From Halobacillus sp. Nhm2S1 (GTDB taxonomy: Bacteria > Bacillota > Bacilli > Bacillales > Halobacillaceae), in assembly GCF_019599545.1 (NCBI RefSeq), contig NZ_JAIEZV010000001.1:1116001-1180000 (forward strand): a stretch of DNA of 64,000 nt. The letters run 5' to 3'. Of the stretch, positions 1-9,220 are shown piece after piece (position 1 is the first letter of the stretch; every line of letters begins with the position of its first letter). The translations under genes and the position numbers were made by a program. The notes beneath the pieces were generated by a model. That model saw only the letters and a program-made list of their open reading frames with translations. It had not been told where the DNA came from and ran no database searches.

Positions 1-180
1 GCATTTGGATTCAGCTTGTACGCGCTCGTCATTTTATTCGTGTTTAACTCACTCACACATTCCTTATGCACAAAGACGAAAATGTCGAACGAAAAACAAA
101 CACGTGTTTTCCGCACGATCAACGTACTGATTACAATATTACTGATCTCTTCTTATGTGGAAGTGCTTAATACACTTTAA
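1..180 (+). CDS. C-terminal end of an unrecognised membrane protein (partial)
   Basis: The frame is open from the first base and ends at a TAA at 178-180, giving 59 C-terminal residues. Two hydrophobic stretches (starting FSLYALVILFVF and later NVLITILLISSYVEVL) flank a short basic linker with KTKMSNEKQTR, so this is the end of an integral membrane protein with at least two helices. The start and most of the protein lie outside the window. It is followed at once by a hairpin terminator, so it is the last gene of its unit and is not cotranscribed with prsA. I do not recognise the family. Confidence 0.6.
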   Translation, partial: AFGFSLYALVILFVFNSLTHSLCTKTKMSNEKQTRVFRTINVLITILLISSYVEVLNTL

Positions 181-207
181 AAACAGGCCGAAGTTGGCCT
201 GTTTTTT
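181..207 (+). terminator. Rho-independent terminator after the partial membrane gene
   Basis: An 8-bp stem (AACAGGCC / GGCCTGTT) with a short loop is followed by a run of T. It begins directly after the stop codon at 180. Confidence 0.85.
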
Positions 208-238
208 CTATGTCTTTTTTGAATTGCTATATTTTCAC

Positions 239-272
239 AACACATTATAGAACATTGCCTCTATAATGTGTT
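239..272. promoter_or_regulatory. Perfect 13-bp inverted repeat in the prsA upstream region
   Basis: AACACATTATAGA at 239-251 is matched exactly by TCTATAATGTGTT at 260-272, with an 8-nt centre. Each arm contains a -10-like sequence (TATAGA, TATAAT), so it could be an operator over the prsA promoter or a hairpin in the 5' leader. No T-run follows, so it is not an obvious terminator. Confidence 0.5.
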
Positions 273-344
273 ATATTTACTGATAGGCTGTGAGCAAATC
301 TCTACGTCACGAAATTCACAATAAGTTTTAGGAGTGTCAGGATT

Positions 345-1286
345 ATGAAAAAAATAGCCATCACTGCTGCATTAGCAGCGAGCGTATTCACCTTGTCAGC
401 TTGTTCATCCAATGCAGATGAATCAGAAGTTGTTGTTGAAACTAACGGTGGAGAAGTAACGAAAGAAGAGTTCTATCAGGAATTGAAGTCTCAGTATGGG
501 GAGCAAGTGCTTCAGACTCTTGTCATGAAAGAAGTTCTTGCCAACAATTATGAGGTTTCTGACGAAGAAGTAAACAAGGAACTAGAAACAATCAAAGAAC
601 AATACGGCGATAATTTTGAAAACATTCTTCAGCAAAATGGCTTTGCCGATGAAGAAGCTTTCAAAGAAACCATCCGTATGAGCCTATTGCAGGAAAAAGC
701 GGCTTCTGAAGGAATCGAAATCTCAGAAGAAGAAATGAAAAATTACTATGACCGCATGAAGACAGAAGTTCAAGCGAGTCACATCCTAGTCTCTGATGAA
801 GAAACAGCGAAAGAAGTGAAAGAAAAAATCGATAATGGTGAAGATTTCGGTGAACTGGCTGCTGAATATTCTTCTGACGGTTCTGCACAGCAAGGCGGTA
901 AGCTAGGCTGGTTTGGACCTGGAGAAATGGTTGCTGAATTTGAAGATAAAGCCTATGAACTAGAGCCAGGTGAAGTAAGTGAACCTGTTCAATCTCAATT
1001 TGGGTACCACATCATCAAAGTGACAGACAAGCGTGATAAAGAAGACGTTGAATCTTATGAAGATATGAAAGATGAAATTAAGCGCACGTTGACGAGCCAG
1101 AAAGTCGACCAGGCTGAGCTTCAGAAGAAAATGGATGAGCTTATGCAGAACTCTGAAATCGACGTAAAAATCGATGAATTTGAAGGTCTCTTCGATAAAG
1201 AAGAAGCTCCTGTAGAAGAAGGTACAAATCCAGAGGGAAATAACTCAGAAGAAGGCTCTTCTGAAGAAGAAAATACAGAAGAATAA
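345..1286 (+). CDS. prsA: PrsA-type foldase lipoprotein (parvulin peptidyl-prolyl isomerase)
   Basis: This is the extracytoplasmic foldase that helps exported proteins fold at the membrane-wall interface. A lipoprotein signal occupies residues 1-19 and the lipobox LSAC places the modified cysteine at residue 20. The parvulin domain starts near residue 142 with the ASHIL motif and runs to about FGYHIIKV near 230, including the usual GGxLGWFGPGEM stretch. N- and C-terminal chaperone segments flank it. The C-terminus ends in a Glu-rich tail unusual for B. subtilis PrsA but in keeping with a salt-adapted secretome. The ATG follows the ribosome site TAGGAG. It is monocistronic, with a terminator directly downstream. 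Confidence 0.95.
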   Translation: MKKIAITAALAASVFTLSACSSNADESEVVVETNGGEVTKEEFYQELKSQYGEQVLQTLVMKEVLANNYEVSDEEVNKELETIKEQYGDNFENILQQNGFADEEAFKETIRMSLLQEKAASEGIEISEEEMKNYYDRMKTEVQASHILVSDEETAKEVKEKIDNGEDFGELAAEYSSDGSAQQGGKLGWFGPGEMVAEFEDKAYELEPGEVSEPVQSQFGYHIIKVTDKRDKEDVESYEDMKDEIKRTLTSQKVDQAELQKKMDELMQNSEIDVKIDEFEGLFDKEEAPVEEGTNPEGNNSEEGSSEEENTEE

Positions 1287-1293
1287 TCAAGAC

Positions 1294-1326
1294 CAAAAGC
1301 CAGGTGAATGATTCACCTGGCTTTTA
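1294..1326. terminator. Bidirectional terminator between prsA and yhaL
   Basis: AAAAGCCAGGTGAAT pairs with ATTCACCTGGCTTTT around a tiny loop, with A and T runs on both sides. It can serve the two convergent genes. Confidence 0.85.
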
Positions 1327-1521
1327 TTCTGACATCATGGCATCTCTTTTGCCCCGTCGCTCTTTCTCTTTCTCAATCCGCTTCAAATACACTTGACCTT
1401 CCCTTTCGATATACTCTTGTTCGAGATTGTGCTCCGCTCTCATGGCGCGGATGGCCATATATCCGCTTATGAAAATAAAAACAATGCACAGAAATACCCA
1501 AATCGGAAGACCGAATAACAT
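1324..1521 (-). CDS. yhaL: YhaL-type small sporulation membrane protein
   Basis: A 65-residue protein with one N-terminal transmembrane helix (about residues 4-24, IWVFLCIVFIFISGYMAI) followed by a charged helical tail ending KRIEKEKERRGKRDAMMSE. Size, the ISGYxAIR junction and its place beside prsA match the Spore_YhaL family, which in B. subtilis is a sporulation gene. The start is supported by AGGGAGG upstream of the ATG. The biochemical role of the family is not known to me. It converges on prsA and shares its terminator. Confidence 0.8.
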   Translation of the reverse strand: MLFGLPIWVFLCIVFIFISGYMAIRAMRAEHNLEQEYIEREGQVYLKRIEKEKERRGKRDAMMSE

Positions 1522-1612
1522 AAATTCATCCTCCCTGCTCCTTTTGTCTCTAGTCTATGAGAGACCGCAAACAAATATGATACAAGCTCCCGCATGTTCT
1601 TCGTTCAGGCCA

Positions 1613-1663
1613 ACAAAAAAATCCGATGTGCACAGCTAGCAAGCTATCCACAACGGATTTTTC
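1613..1663 (-). terminator. Terminator downstream of the GbsR-type gene
   Basis: On the minus strand AAAATCCGTTGTG and CACATCGGATTTT form an almost perfect stem around a 15-nt loop, followed by T residues, immediately after the stop codon of the regulator. Confidence 0.75.
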
Positions 1664-2222
1664 ACTTTTTATCTTTTTGATCAATTTTGGGCACGTATTG
1701 GAAGATCTCCCCTGATTCTACTACATGAATGAATCTCATTAGCCATCGATAATAATTTTGTGCATATTCCAGGCGATCAATGTCTTCTGTTATTTTCATC
1801 TGAAGATCTTCGTCCGTGGTCTGCTCCTGCAGCTCCAGAAGTTCCTGAATAGCTTCATCTGCTTCTTCGATATTCGTCTCCGTATGATGCCTCCAACGGC
1901 TTCCGAACAAGGAAGTAAAAGATTTATACCAATCTTCTTCTGACTTATATAGATCTTTACGGACTCCTTTTTTAAACGAAGGTTCCACCATCTTCATATC
2001 TGATAAAGCACGGACGCCTGTGGACATACTCGTCTTGCTCATTTCCAAAGCTTCCCTCATGTCATCCAGGGTCATGGGTTCCTGTGAGAAGTACAGCACT
2101 CCATACAAGCGACCAATGGACGGGGTTACCCCGTAAAGGCTCATATTCTTAGCTATGACTTGGATAAATTGTTCAATCGTTTCTTCGTATTTGTTCCAAT
2201 CTTTATTGTTCGTTTCTGGCAA
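1662..2222 (-). CDS. GbsR/OpcR-type MarR-family transcriptional regulator
   Basis: The 186-residue protein matches the GbsR family in its signature segment: YGVTPSIGRLYGVLYF (about residues 31-46), then TLDDMREALEMSKTSMSTGVRALSDMKMV, the winged-helix recognition region. In Bacillus GbsR senses choline and represses glycine-betaine synthesis genes, while the paralogue OpcR represses an osmoprotectant importer. Here no betaine synthesis or uptake gene is adjacent, so its target must lie elsewhere. The start is a TTG preceded by GGAGGG with a 6-nt gap. It occupies the position where B. subtilis has yhaM. Which paralogue it is cannot be decided from context. Confidence 0.8.
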   Translation of the reverse strand: MPETNNKDWNKYEETIEQFIQVIAKNMSLYGVTPSIGRLYGVLYFSQEPMTLDDMREALEMSKTSMSTGVRALSDMKMVEPSFKKGVRKDLYKSEEDWYKSFTSLFGSRWRHHTETNIEEADEAIQELLELQEQTTDEDLQMKITEDIDRLEYAQNYYRWLMRFIHVVESGEIFQYVPKIDQKDKK

Positions 2223-2306
2223 TGGAAACCCTCCATTTGCTTATTCCTCAGTAATCTTAAAACATTTTATCATTAATGTCCTTACATTGCGACCTTAATA
2301 TCTATT

Positions 2307-5189
2307 TTAACTCAATCGCAGAACTTGAGGAGATTGAAACGCTCCTTCTAAATCTTCCCGCCACGTAAAGAGAATGACTTGGTGGTTTTCAGATAGGTGC
2401 TCAAAAAGTTCGATCATCAAGTTTAATCTTTCCTGGTCAAAATGAACAAAGGCGTCATCAACGAGAAACGGCAGTGATAAATCATCCGCCATCGTTTCGC
2501 CTAGAGCGAGACGGAAAGAAACATACAATTGATCCTTGGTGCCCCGGGAAAGTTCCATTGGTAAAAAGGTGAATCCCTGTTTACTAATGACCTGAATGCA
2601 ATCATCATCGGGGGAAATTTTCACATCTACATAATTTCCATTCGTCAGTCTGTGAAAATAATCCGTAGCTTTCCGTAGGATGCGTGGCAAATATTTTTCT
2701 TTATACGCATGCTTCGTCTTCTCCAAGGCCTTCCAAGCCAGTTGATAAGCTGCCCATTCTTCCGACTGTTTTTGAAGTTCGGCTTTTTCTTTGTGTAATT
2801 TGTGAGTAATGCTTGAACGTTCGTCTGAATGCTCAAGCTGTCGAATGGCGCTATCGTTATCAGCCATGGCCTGCTGATTCTTTTTTTGTTCGTTTTCAAT
2901 CCTTTGTTTTTCCCTTTTGAGTCGTTCAAGGCGGGCCGAAAGTGCAGCTTCTTCAGGAACTTCCGTCCACACAAGATATTCCTGCTGCTCTTTTTCTGAC
3001 AGCATGCGCTGTAATTGACGTTCTAAATCTTGGAGCTTTTTTTGTCGCTCTCCTTGTTTTCCCTTTTGTTTCGCCTTTGCATAAAAGTCTTCTTCCTTCT
3101 CCACATCGGCTTCTTTGTAAAGCTCTTGTTGCTGCTCCACATAGGTGGAAAGCTTCATTTCATTTTCTTTTGCACGCTTATTCAAGGACTTCAATTGTTC
3201 TTCTGCTTGAGTGATTTTCTGCTTCCTGTAACTCTGCTCTTGGACCCATTCTTTCAATTGCTTCCACTGATTCTCCATATTCTCTTCGTAGAATTCCCAT
3301 TTTTGCTTCTTGTAAAACGCTTCCAGATTTCTTTTAATATGGTTCATCAAGGAATGCTGCTTTTCTCTTTCCTGATGGAGTCGTTTAAGTGTCCGCTTTT
3401 TTTCTTTTAATTGTGTTAGAAAATGATAGAGCTTTCCCCAGTGTTCAACATGTAAGGATGATAGGAAAGGATAGAGATTGCGCTGTTCATCAAGGCTGCT
3501 TTCCAACCTTCTCTTTCGTTGTTCAAGGTGGTGGCTCTTCTCTTGCAGCCGAATCTCTTCCTGGTTCAACTGCTTCCACTGCTCACGCAGATGATGGTAC
3601 TCATTGTTGTGGGCATCATATTTTTTTAATTGTTTTCTCGCTTGCTCTATTTCTTCAACAGGCGGGGATAACGTCACATTTTGCACGGATGAATTTACAA
3701 TTTTTTTGTGACAGCTGTAACTGTAGAGGGCAAGACCCCCGGCTATGATCAAACAAGAAATAAATAATACCATTCCTTCAAGGAGGCCTCCAACAGTCAG
3801 TGCTAGAACGGCCAATGCGCCTCCTAGCAAACGCCCATTCTTTAATCCTGTTATGTCTTTCTCAGATGTTGCGGCCATTTGATAACTCCGCTGCAGCTTT
3901 TCCTCATATTCTTTAGCTGTTTCCTTACTAATCCTCTCAGCCTCTATCGCATGCTTCCGTTCCTCTATCTTTTGAAACTCACGGTCGATATCGTCTAATT
4001 GTTCCTTTACGAACGCTTCCTCACGTTCCACTTCCTCTTCTTCTTTCTTGAAGGCCCGCCATGTTTCTTCAATGTAAAATGGCAGGGGATATTCCTCGAG
4101 CTCATCGATATCCAAAGGGACATCAATATGATTTTTTTCTTCCTCTATCTGTTCATCAAGCCGGCCGATCTGTTGTAAAAGGCGTTCAAGTTCATAAGCG
4201 GCTTGCTCATACTTGGGGTATCCGGTTTCTATGAGCTTTTCTGCTGTTTCTTTTTGAGATGGATGGTATCCATCCTTCCAGCGTTGCACAGCAGCTTCAA
4301 GTTCTTCTCTATTTGCTTTCAATAGCTTTTGTTCCGATTGAAGAGGCAAAAGGACTTCTTTCACTTGCTGATAACGCTCCACACCCGCTTCTGGAAAGGA
4401 GACTTCACATTCATTTTCTACTTCAGCCTTTATTAAGTGATAATCGACGATAATAGCTCTCACTTTCAAGACTTGTTCTGTTATGTAGAATTGATTCATG
4501 GTTTTCTGCCATTCTTCTTCCAAGGTGCGTATGCGTTCGTTCAAAGTTCTTTTAGTTTCTTGAAGTCGTATATAATCTATTTCTTCTTCATCCAAAGTTT
4601 TTTTCTTCTGCTGCAACTCTTCAACCAATTGAAGCTGCGCATTAATAAGTGGCTTTTTTCCTTTTGGCTTGAAAAATTCGTCCATCTGTTTTTGGAGCCA
4701 TTTTTCTGTTTGATAAATTTGATCGGATCCCGTTAATCCTATATTCAATAGAACTTCACCAAGCTCATGCCCTGAGAGATTCTTTAGTTCCATCAAGTCA
4801 TCCGCATTAAAGCTATAGGAGGATTCAAAAACTCTTCGTTCCATTCCGTCCAATAAATCACGGAGCCAGGATTCATCCGTTTCCTCCCCTGTCTCCAATC
4901 GGCAGACCGCTTTTCCGTTGTCATGTTCGTGCGTTCTTTCAATCGTGACTTTGCCATGCTCTCTCGTTAGAAGAGTAAGGCGTCCGCCCATGCTTCCTCC
5001 AGTTTTCGGTATAAAAGACAACCTTTGTTTTGGAGGCAGCCCAAATAACATAAACAAGATGAATTCGTAAATGGTTGATTTTCCTGCTTCATTTTCTCCT
5101 ATGATAAGTTGAGGAGAAGGATCAGTTAAATCCAAAGAGTAATCCTTCCATTTGCCGAATCCGTAAATATATATTTGGGTGATTTTCAC
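2307..5189 (-). CDS. yhaN: YhaN: SMC/Rad50-like AAA ATPase
   Basis: A 960-residue SbcC/Rad50-like ATPase expected to work with the YhaO nuclease in DNA break processing. Walker A is GENEAGKST at residues 31-39; the C-terminal half-site has the signature LSRGTKDQLYVSFRLALGE and Walker B LPFLVDDAFVHFD. Between them lie long Glu/Lys/Gln-rich coiled coils, interrupted near residues 450-490 by two adjacent hydrophobic segments (LAVLALTVGGLLEGMVLFISC and onwards), a known feature of YhaN proteins that suggests membrane attachment. The start is GTG, preceded by GGGGGAGG and overlapping the yhaO stop (GTGA), so the pair is translationally coupled. Confidence 0.93.
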   Translation of the reverse strand: MKITQIYIYGFGKWKDYSLDLTDPSPQLIIGENEAGKSTIYEFILFMLFGLPPKQRLSFIPKTGGSMGGRLTLLTREHGKVTIERTHEHDNGKAVCRLETGEETDESWLRDLLDGMERRVFESSYSFNADDLMELKNLSGHELGEVLLNIGLTGSDQIYQTEKWLQKQMDEFFKPKGKKPLINAQLQLVEELQQKKKTLDEEEIDYIRLQETKRTLNERIRTLEEEWQKTMNQFYITEQVLKVRAIIVDYHLIKAEVENECEVSFPEAGVERYQQVKEVLLPLQSEQKLLKANREELEAAVQRWKDGYHPSQKETAEKLIETGYPKYEQAAYELERLLQQIGRLDEQIEEEKNHIDVPLDIDELEEYPLPFYIEETWRAFKKEEEEVEREEAFVKEQLDDIDREFQKIEERKHAIEAERISKETAKEYEEKLQRSYQMAATSEKDITGLKNGRLLGGALAVLALTVGGLLEGMVLFISCLIIAGGLALYSYSCHKKIVNSSVQNVTLSPPVEEIEQARKQLKKYDAHNNEYHHLREQWKQLNQEEIRLQEKSHHLEQRKRRLESSLDEQRNLYPFLSSLHVEHWGKLYHFLTQLKEKKRTLKRLHQEREKQHSLMNHIKRNLEAFYKKQKWEFYEENMENQWKQLKEWVQEQSYRKQKITQAEEQLKSLNKRAKENEMKLSTYVEQQQELYKEADVEKEEDFYAKAKQKGKQGERQKKLQDLERQLQRMLSEKEQQEYLVWTEVPEEAALSARLERLKREKQRIENEQKKNQQAMADNDSAIRQLEHSDERSSITHKLHKEKAELQKQSEEWAAYQLAWKALEKTKHAYKEKYLPRILRKATDYFHRLTNGNYVDVKISPDDDCIQVISKQGFTFLPMELSRGTKDQLYVSFRLALGETMADDLSLPFLVDDAFVHFDQERLNLMIELFEHLSENHQVILFTWREDLEGAFQSPQVLRLS

Positions 5190-6424
5190 ATTGTCCTCCC
5201 CCTTTCATGGGTGATCATCTTATCTAATAGAAGGGATTTTGCTTGCTCTACGATATCCGTCGTTTCTTCCCCTTTTATCGGCTGAATATACTTTGAAATT
5301 TTTCGATGAGAAAACAAAGGGGAAAGCCATTGTTTTACTTCTTCATCGTGTAAATCAGAAATCGTCCGTAATAGTTCACCTGTAAAGTGAGAACCTTTCA
5401 TTAACTCCTCTTCATCCCATGTGGTGCGGCTTTCAACCCTAATTTCCTCAATCCAAATCCAATCATCGGAATGAAAATCTTCATTTCCATTAATGACTTC
5501 CACCCATTCTTGAATATCCTCTATAGGTCCTGCATATCCCACCATCGTGATTGTCAACATGATAGGAGAACCAGCAGCTACTTTGTCTTTCGCATTCTCC
5601 AAAATTTCTTCCAGCTCTTCAAACGTTGTAGATTCAAGATCACTTACACTTGTTGAAACGTACGTGATGCTTTGCAACGGAACCAAGTGATACTTCCATT
5701 CTCCACGCGTATGCTCGACAAGGTAACATCCTTTTTCCCCCGCTTCCTTTCGTGATCTCCCCTGAATATTCCCTGGGTAGAGGACAGGCGGGTCTGTCGA
5801 TAGAACCGAACGTTTGTGGATGTGACCTAATGCCCAGTAGTCCATTCCTTTTCCTTTTAACTCCTCTAGTGAAAAAGGTGCGTACACATCATGATCTGTA
5901 TTTGTATCGAGACTGCCATGAAGCATTCCGATATGGTAGTCAGCTCCTTCTACTTTGTTAAAGTCCTGGACTTTGCGATCCCGTACTTCTCTTGTTTCAT
6001 AGCTAAACCCATAAATATGAGCCAGTACTTTCCCCTCCTTTTCAAAAGGGAAATGTTCAACATTCTGACTTTCAAAAATATGTACATTGCCGGGCATTTC
6101 AATGGGGAGTGTTTTTCCCTCTATATAATCGTGGTTACCATAACTGATGTAAACATGTATCCCTTTCTCTTGAAGGCGTTCGAATCCACGCCTCAGATGA
6201 ACTTGTGCTTTTATACTCCGAATCTCCTCATTGTATAAATCACCAGTAATCAAAAGGAAATCCACCTTGTGGTTTATACAAGCGTCGATTAAACGATCGA
6301 ACGCTTCGAACGTGCTTTTTCGCAACTTTTCTAACAATTCCCCAGGGAAGTTTCCCTTCGTTTTAAAAAGGCTGTCGATATGTAAATCTGCGCTATGTAT
6401 GAATCGAATAGATGATGCCACCAT
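5186..6424 (-). CDS. yhaO: YhaO: SbcD/Mre11-like metallophosphoesterase nuclease
   Basis: A 412-residue calcineurin-like phosphoesterase with all five metal-site motifs in order: HSADLHIDS near the N-terminus, ITGDLYN, SYGNHDY, MLHGSLD and LGHIHKR. This is the nuclease half of an Mre11/Rad50-type pair; YhaN is the ATPase half, encoded immediately downstream with a 4-bp overlap. The ATG is well placed behind AAAGGAGG. The C-terminal 150 residues are less conserved and probably contact YhaN. Function in DNA repair is family knowledge, not visible here. Confidence 0.92.
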   Translation of the reverse strand: MVASSIRFIHSADLHIDSLFKTKGNFPGELLEKLRKSTFEAFDRLIDACINHKVDFLLITGDLYNEEIRSIKAQVHLRRGFERLQEKGIHVYISYGNHDYIEGKTLPIEMPGNVHIFESQNVEHFPFEKEGKVLAHIYGFSYETREVRDRKVQDFNKVEGADYHIGMLHGSLDTNTDHDVYAPFSLEELKGKGMDYWALGHIHKRSVLSTDPPVLYPGNIQGRSRKEAGEKGCYLVEHTRGEWKYHLVPLQSITYVSTSVSDLESTTFEELEEILENAKDKVAAGSPIMLTITMVGYAGPIEDIQEWVEVINGNEDFHSDDWIWIEEIRVESRTTWDEEELMKGSHFTGELLRTISDLHDEEVKQWLSPLFSHRKISKYIQPIKGEETTDIVEQAKSLLLDKMITHERGRTM

Positions 6425-6553
6425 GATCAGCCTCCTTTTCTGCTATTTCCTTCATTTTAACAGAGCATAAAACCGAATGCACGTTCTCATAGAACCAGGA
6501 TAAAAACAAAGCTGCACACTTTTCCAGAACATTTTTATCACTTCCAGAAATGT

Positions 6554-6581
6554 AAAAAACCCCTTAACAAAAGGGGTTTTC
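6554..6581 (-). terminator. Terminator after yhaP
   Basis: On the minus strand AACCCCTT and AAGGGGTT form a stem with a TTGTT loop followed by T residues, just beyond the yhaP stop. Confidence 0.85.
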
Positions 6582-6590
6582 ACTATATCT

Positions 6591-7844
6591 TTATTTTTCT
6601 TTTTTAGATAGTTGCAAAGCCGTTTTTAAATCTTTTAAGGAAGTAGATTTCCCATACATCAGTACACCGCCACGATAGACTCGAGCGCCAATCAGCGCAA
6701 GTAATAGAATCGACCCGGCCAGAATACCGATAGATAAAGCAACTTCCCAGATTGGTATTTCCAACATTCCTACACGCAAGAACATAATCAATGGTGTGAA
6801 GAACGGGAAATAAGAACTAACCGTAATAAAGGTTGAATCAGGTACTCCAAGGCCAAACATAGCAATGAGAAAACCAGCTACAATCAGCATAATCATAGGT
6901 GCCAATAGCTGCTGCGCATCCTCCAAACGACTCACAAGCGAGCCCAAGGTGGCCGCTAAGGTAGCATAAAGCAAATAGCCAAGAATGAAGAAAACAACGG
7001 CATAGATGATTGTGCCAGGGTTGATGTCATTAAAACCAAAAAACTCCAACATCGAGCCATCTCCGAGGGTCTTGCTTTGTTGAATACCCAAGTACCCAGC
7101 CAAAATAAGGATAGCGAATTGCGTCAATCCCAACAAAGCTATGCCGAAAATCTTCGCAAACATTTGGGAAACAGGGGATACGCTGGAAACTAAAATTTCC
7201 ATGACCCGACTCGATTTCTCTGTTGCTACCTCCGTAGAAATCATCTGCCCATACATAATGACAGAAAAATACAAGAAAAAGAGCATCACATAAACAAGGC
7301 CCCGCGTCTGGTTGAGTTCTTCTGCCGTTTTTGCACTCTCTTCAAGAGCTACCAACTCAAAATTAACAGGAGTATTCATTTGTTGTATAATCGCAGGGTC
7401 GACACCAGCCTGCTCCGTTACATACTGCACTTTCACTTGTTGAAGCGCCTGTCTGACAGGGTCACTTTCCCCTGTATTGGCAATTTTGTTCGCATAATAA
7501 GTCGCTTCGGGGAGCCCTTCTTCTCCTTGTTCCACTTCAACGACTGATTGAAAGTCTCCTTCTTCTACTGCAGTTTGAGCTTCTTCAAGACTTCCGTCAT
7601 ATTTCTCGAGGGTAAGGTTGTCATTCATCGAAACAACCTGCTCTAACGATTGAAACCAGCCCTCATTATCCGTCACAACCGCTACTTTCTTTTCTTCATC
7701 CACATCACTGAAAGTCTCAATGATGGATTGCAAATTAGATAAAGCAAAAATGAGTGCGACAGTAACAATCGTGGTAATTAGGAATGATTTTGATTTCACA
7801 CGGTTTTTATAAGTCTGGGCAACCATGATCAAGAACTTATTCAT
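6591..7844 (-). CDS. yhaP: YhaP: ABC-2 type (NatB-like) exporter permease
   Basis: A 417-residue membrane subunit. One helix near residue 20 is followed by a large extracytoplasmic acidic domain (to about residue 180), then five to six hydrophobic helices, the layout of NatB/ABC2_membrane_3 permeases. The ATG at 7844 is preferred to an upstream in-frame codon at 7877 because GGTGGG lies the right distance before it. It overlaps the end of yhaQ by 8 bases, so ATPase and permease are coupled. NatAB exports sodium in B. subtilis; the substrate of YhaPQ is not established, so export of Na+ or of peptides are both open. Confidence 0.88.
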   Translation of the reverse strand: MNKFLIMVAQTYKNRVKSKSFLITTIVTVALIFALSNLQSIIETFSDVDEEKKVAVVTDNEGWFQSLEQVVSMNDNLTLEKYDGSLEEAQTAVEEGDFQSVVEVEQGEEGLPEATYYANKIANTGESDPVRQALQQVKVQYVTEQAGVDPAIIQQMNTPVNFELVALEESAKTAEELNQTRGLVYVMLFFLYFSVIMYGQMISTEVATEKSSRVMEILVSSVSPVSQMFAKIFGIALLGLTQFAILILAGYLGIQQSKTLGDGSMLEFFGFNDINPGTIIYAVVFFILGYLLYATLAATLGSLVSRLEDAQQLLAPMIMLIVAGFLIAMFGLGVPDSTFITVSSYFPFFTPLIMFLRVGMLEIPIWEVALSIGILAGSILLLALIGARVYRGGVLMYGKSTSLKDLKTALQLSKKEK

Positions 7845-8733
7845 AAGAAGCACCCACCTTCTCAATAAAGATGTCATTCAAAGTCGGTTCTTCCAGATCG
7901 AATTTGCGTACAAACCCTTTTCCTTGCAGTTCTTTAAAAATACGCTGAGCTATTTTCTCACTCTCAATCTGTAGTTCACAGCCATCTCCCAACGGCTTAT
8001 ACTTCGTTACTCCAGGAATACTTTCCAAAAATGCAAGGTCAAAATCTGCGATAACTCTCACATTCTTTTTTCCGAATGATTTTTTTATTTCGTTCAATTT
8101 TCCATGCACCACGGGAGAACCGTGATGGAGAATACACAGACTTTCACACAGTTCCTCTACATGCTCCATACGGTGGGAAGAAAACACAATCGATGTACCG
8201 GCTTCTTTCAAATCGATGACTGCTTTTTTCAGCATCTCAACATTAACAGGGTCAAGACCTGAAAAAGGCTCATCCAATATCAACAATTTCGGTTTATGTA
8301 ATACTGCCGAGATGAACTGAATCTTTTGCTGATTTCCTTTCGATAATTCTTCAACTTTTTTGTTTTTATATTCTGGAACTTTAAACCGCTCAAGCCAGCG
8401 TTCAATCTGTTGAATGGCCTCTGCTTTCTTCATTCCTCTTAATTTCGCCAAATAGACCAACTGCTCCTGGACCTTAAGCTTCGGATAGAGTCCTCTTTCT
8501 TCCGGTAAGTAGCCGATTAAATGACTCTGGTCGTAGCCGATATCTCCACCGTTCCATGATATTTCACCTCTCGTTTGATCCAGCAAACCGAGAACCATAC
8601 GGAAAGTGGTGGTTTTACCCGCTCCGTTGGCACCAAGAAAACCAAAGATCTGCTTTTCTGGAATTTCTAACGATAAATCATCAACGGCAGTAAACGACCC
8701 GAACTTTTTCGTCACTTTCTCCAAACGTAACAT
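7837..8733 (-). CDS. yhaQ: YhaQ: ABC transporter ATP-binding protein
   Basis: A NatA-like ATPase of about 298 residues. Walker A is GANGAGKTT, the signature is ELSKGNQQKIQ (the variant SKGN typical of this subgroup) and Walker B is LLILDEPFSGLDP. A C-terminal extension of about 80 residues follows the H-loop (SSHRMEHV), as in drug and Na+ exporter ATPases. Three consecutive ATG codons occur at the start; the third (8733) has the best distance from GGGGGAG. It is the first gene of the yhaQP operon and partners the permease downstream. Confidence 0.9.
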   Translation of the reverse strand: MLRLEKVTKKFGSFTAVDDLSLEIPEKQIFGFLGANGAGKTTTFRMVLGLLDQTRGEISWNGGDIGYDQSHLIGYLPEERGLYPKLKVQEQLVYLAKLRGMKKAEAIQQIERWLERFKVPEYKNKKVEELSKGNQQKIQFISAVLHKPKLLILDEPFSGLDPVNVEMLKKAVIDLKEAGTSIVFSSHRMEHVEELCESLCILHHGSPVVHGKLNEIKKSFGKKNVRVIADFDLAFLESIPGVTKYKPLGDGCELQIESEKIAQRIFKELQGKGFVRKFDLEEPTLNDIFIEKVGASYE

Positions 8734-8829
8734 CATCATTTCTCCCCCTTTTCACCTTATATACGTATCTTCTAAACCAATGGTTTCAATAATCCATATG
8801 GTTCATTAATAATTGTTATTAAAGAATAC

Positions 8830-9103
8830 GGCAGGATTGTGGAAGGCTCGATTTCGAGACTTTACGGGAGCTTAGGGGCTCCGGGAAACGTCCACATGAA
8901 AAGCGAATGGAGACACAAACCTGAGTGTTTTTCCACTGACTGATCCAAACCACCGCAAATCGTCGTTTCCCTGACCCCGTATCCATGGCCAGGGAGTGTC
9001 AATCATTATTCCAACCAGGCCAGGCTTCATTTAAGGGAGCCATGCCACGCAGTCCCACCCACCCATCAAAAGTATCCAAACCGATTCTTCCACAATCGGG
9101 AGC
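8830..9103. repeat. Dispersed intergenic repeat, divergent short copy
   Basis: The stretch starts GGCAGGATTGTGGAAG and ends CTTCCACAATCGGGAGC, which are the two ends of the repeat family found five more times in this window. The interior is diverged and shortened and no long hairpin module is complete. It fills most of the 480-bp gap between the divergent genes yhaQ and yhzD; I see no gene in the gap. Confidence 0.7.
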
Positions 9104-9220
9104 TTATACTAAAGAATGTAATAGCCATTTTTTATGGGAAATTTGCTGATTAAGCAGGAATATCGACGGTGTATGACAAAAGTAAATATTGAATACCTAT
9201 TCATTCAAGGAGGCACAACA

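Noticed and set aside
8830-9103. Repeats as CRISPR arrays
   Set aside because: There are no regularly spaced short direct repeats with unique spacers and no cas genes.
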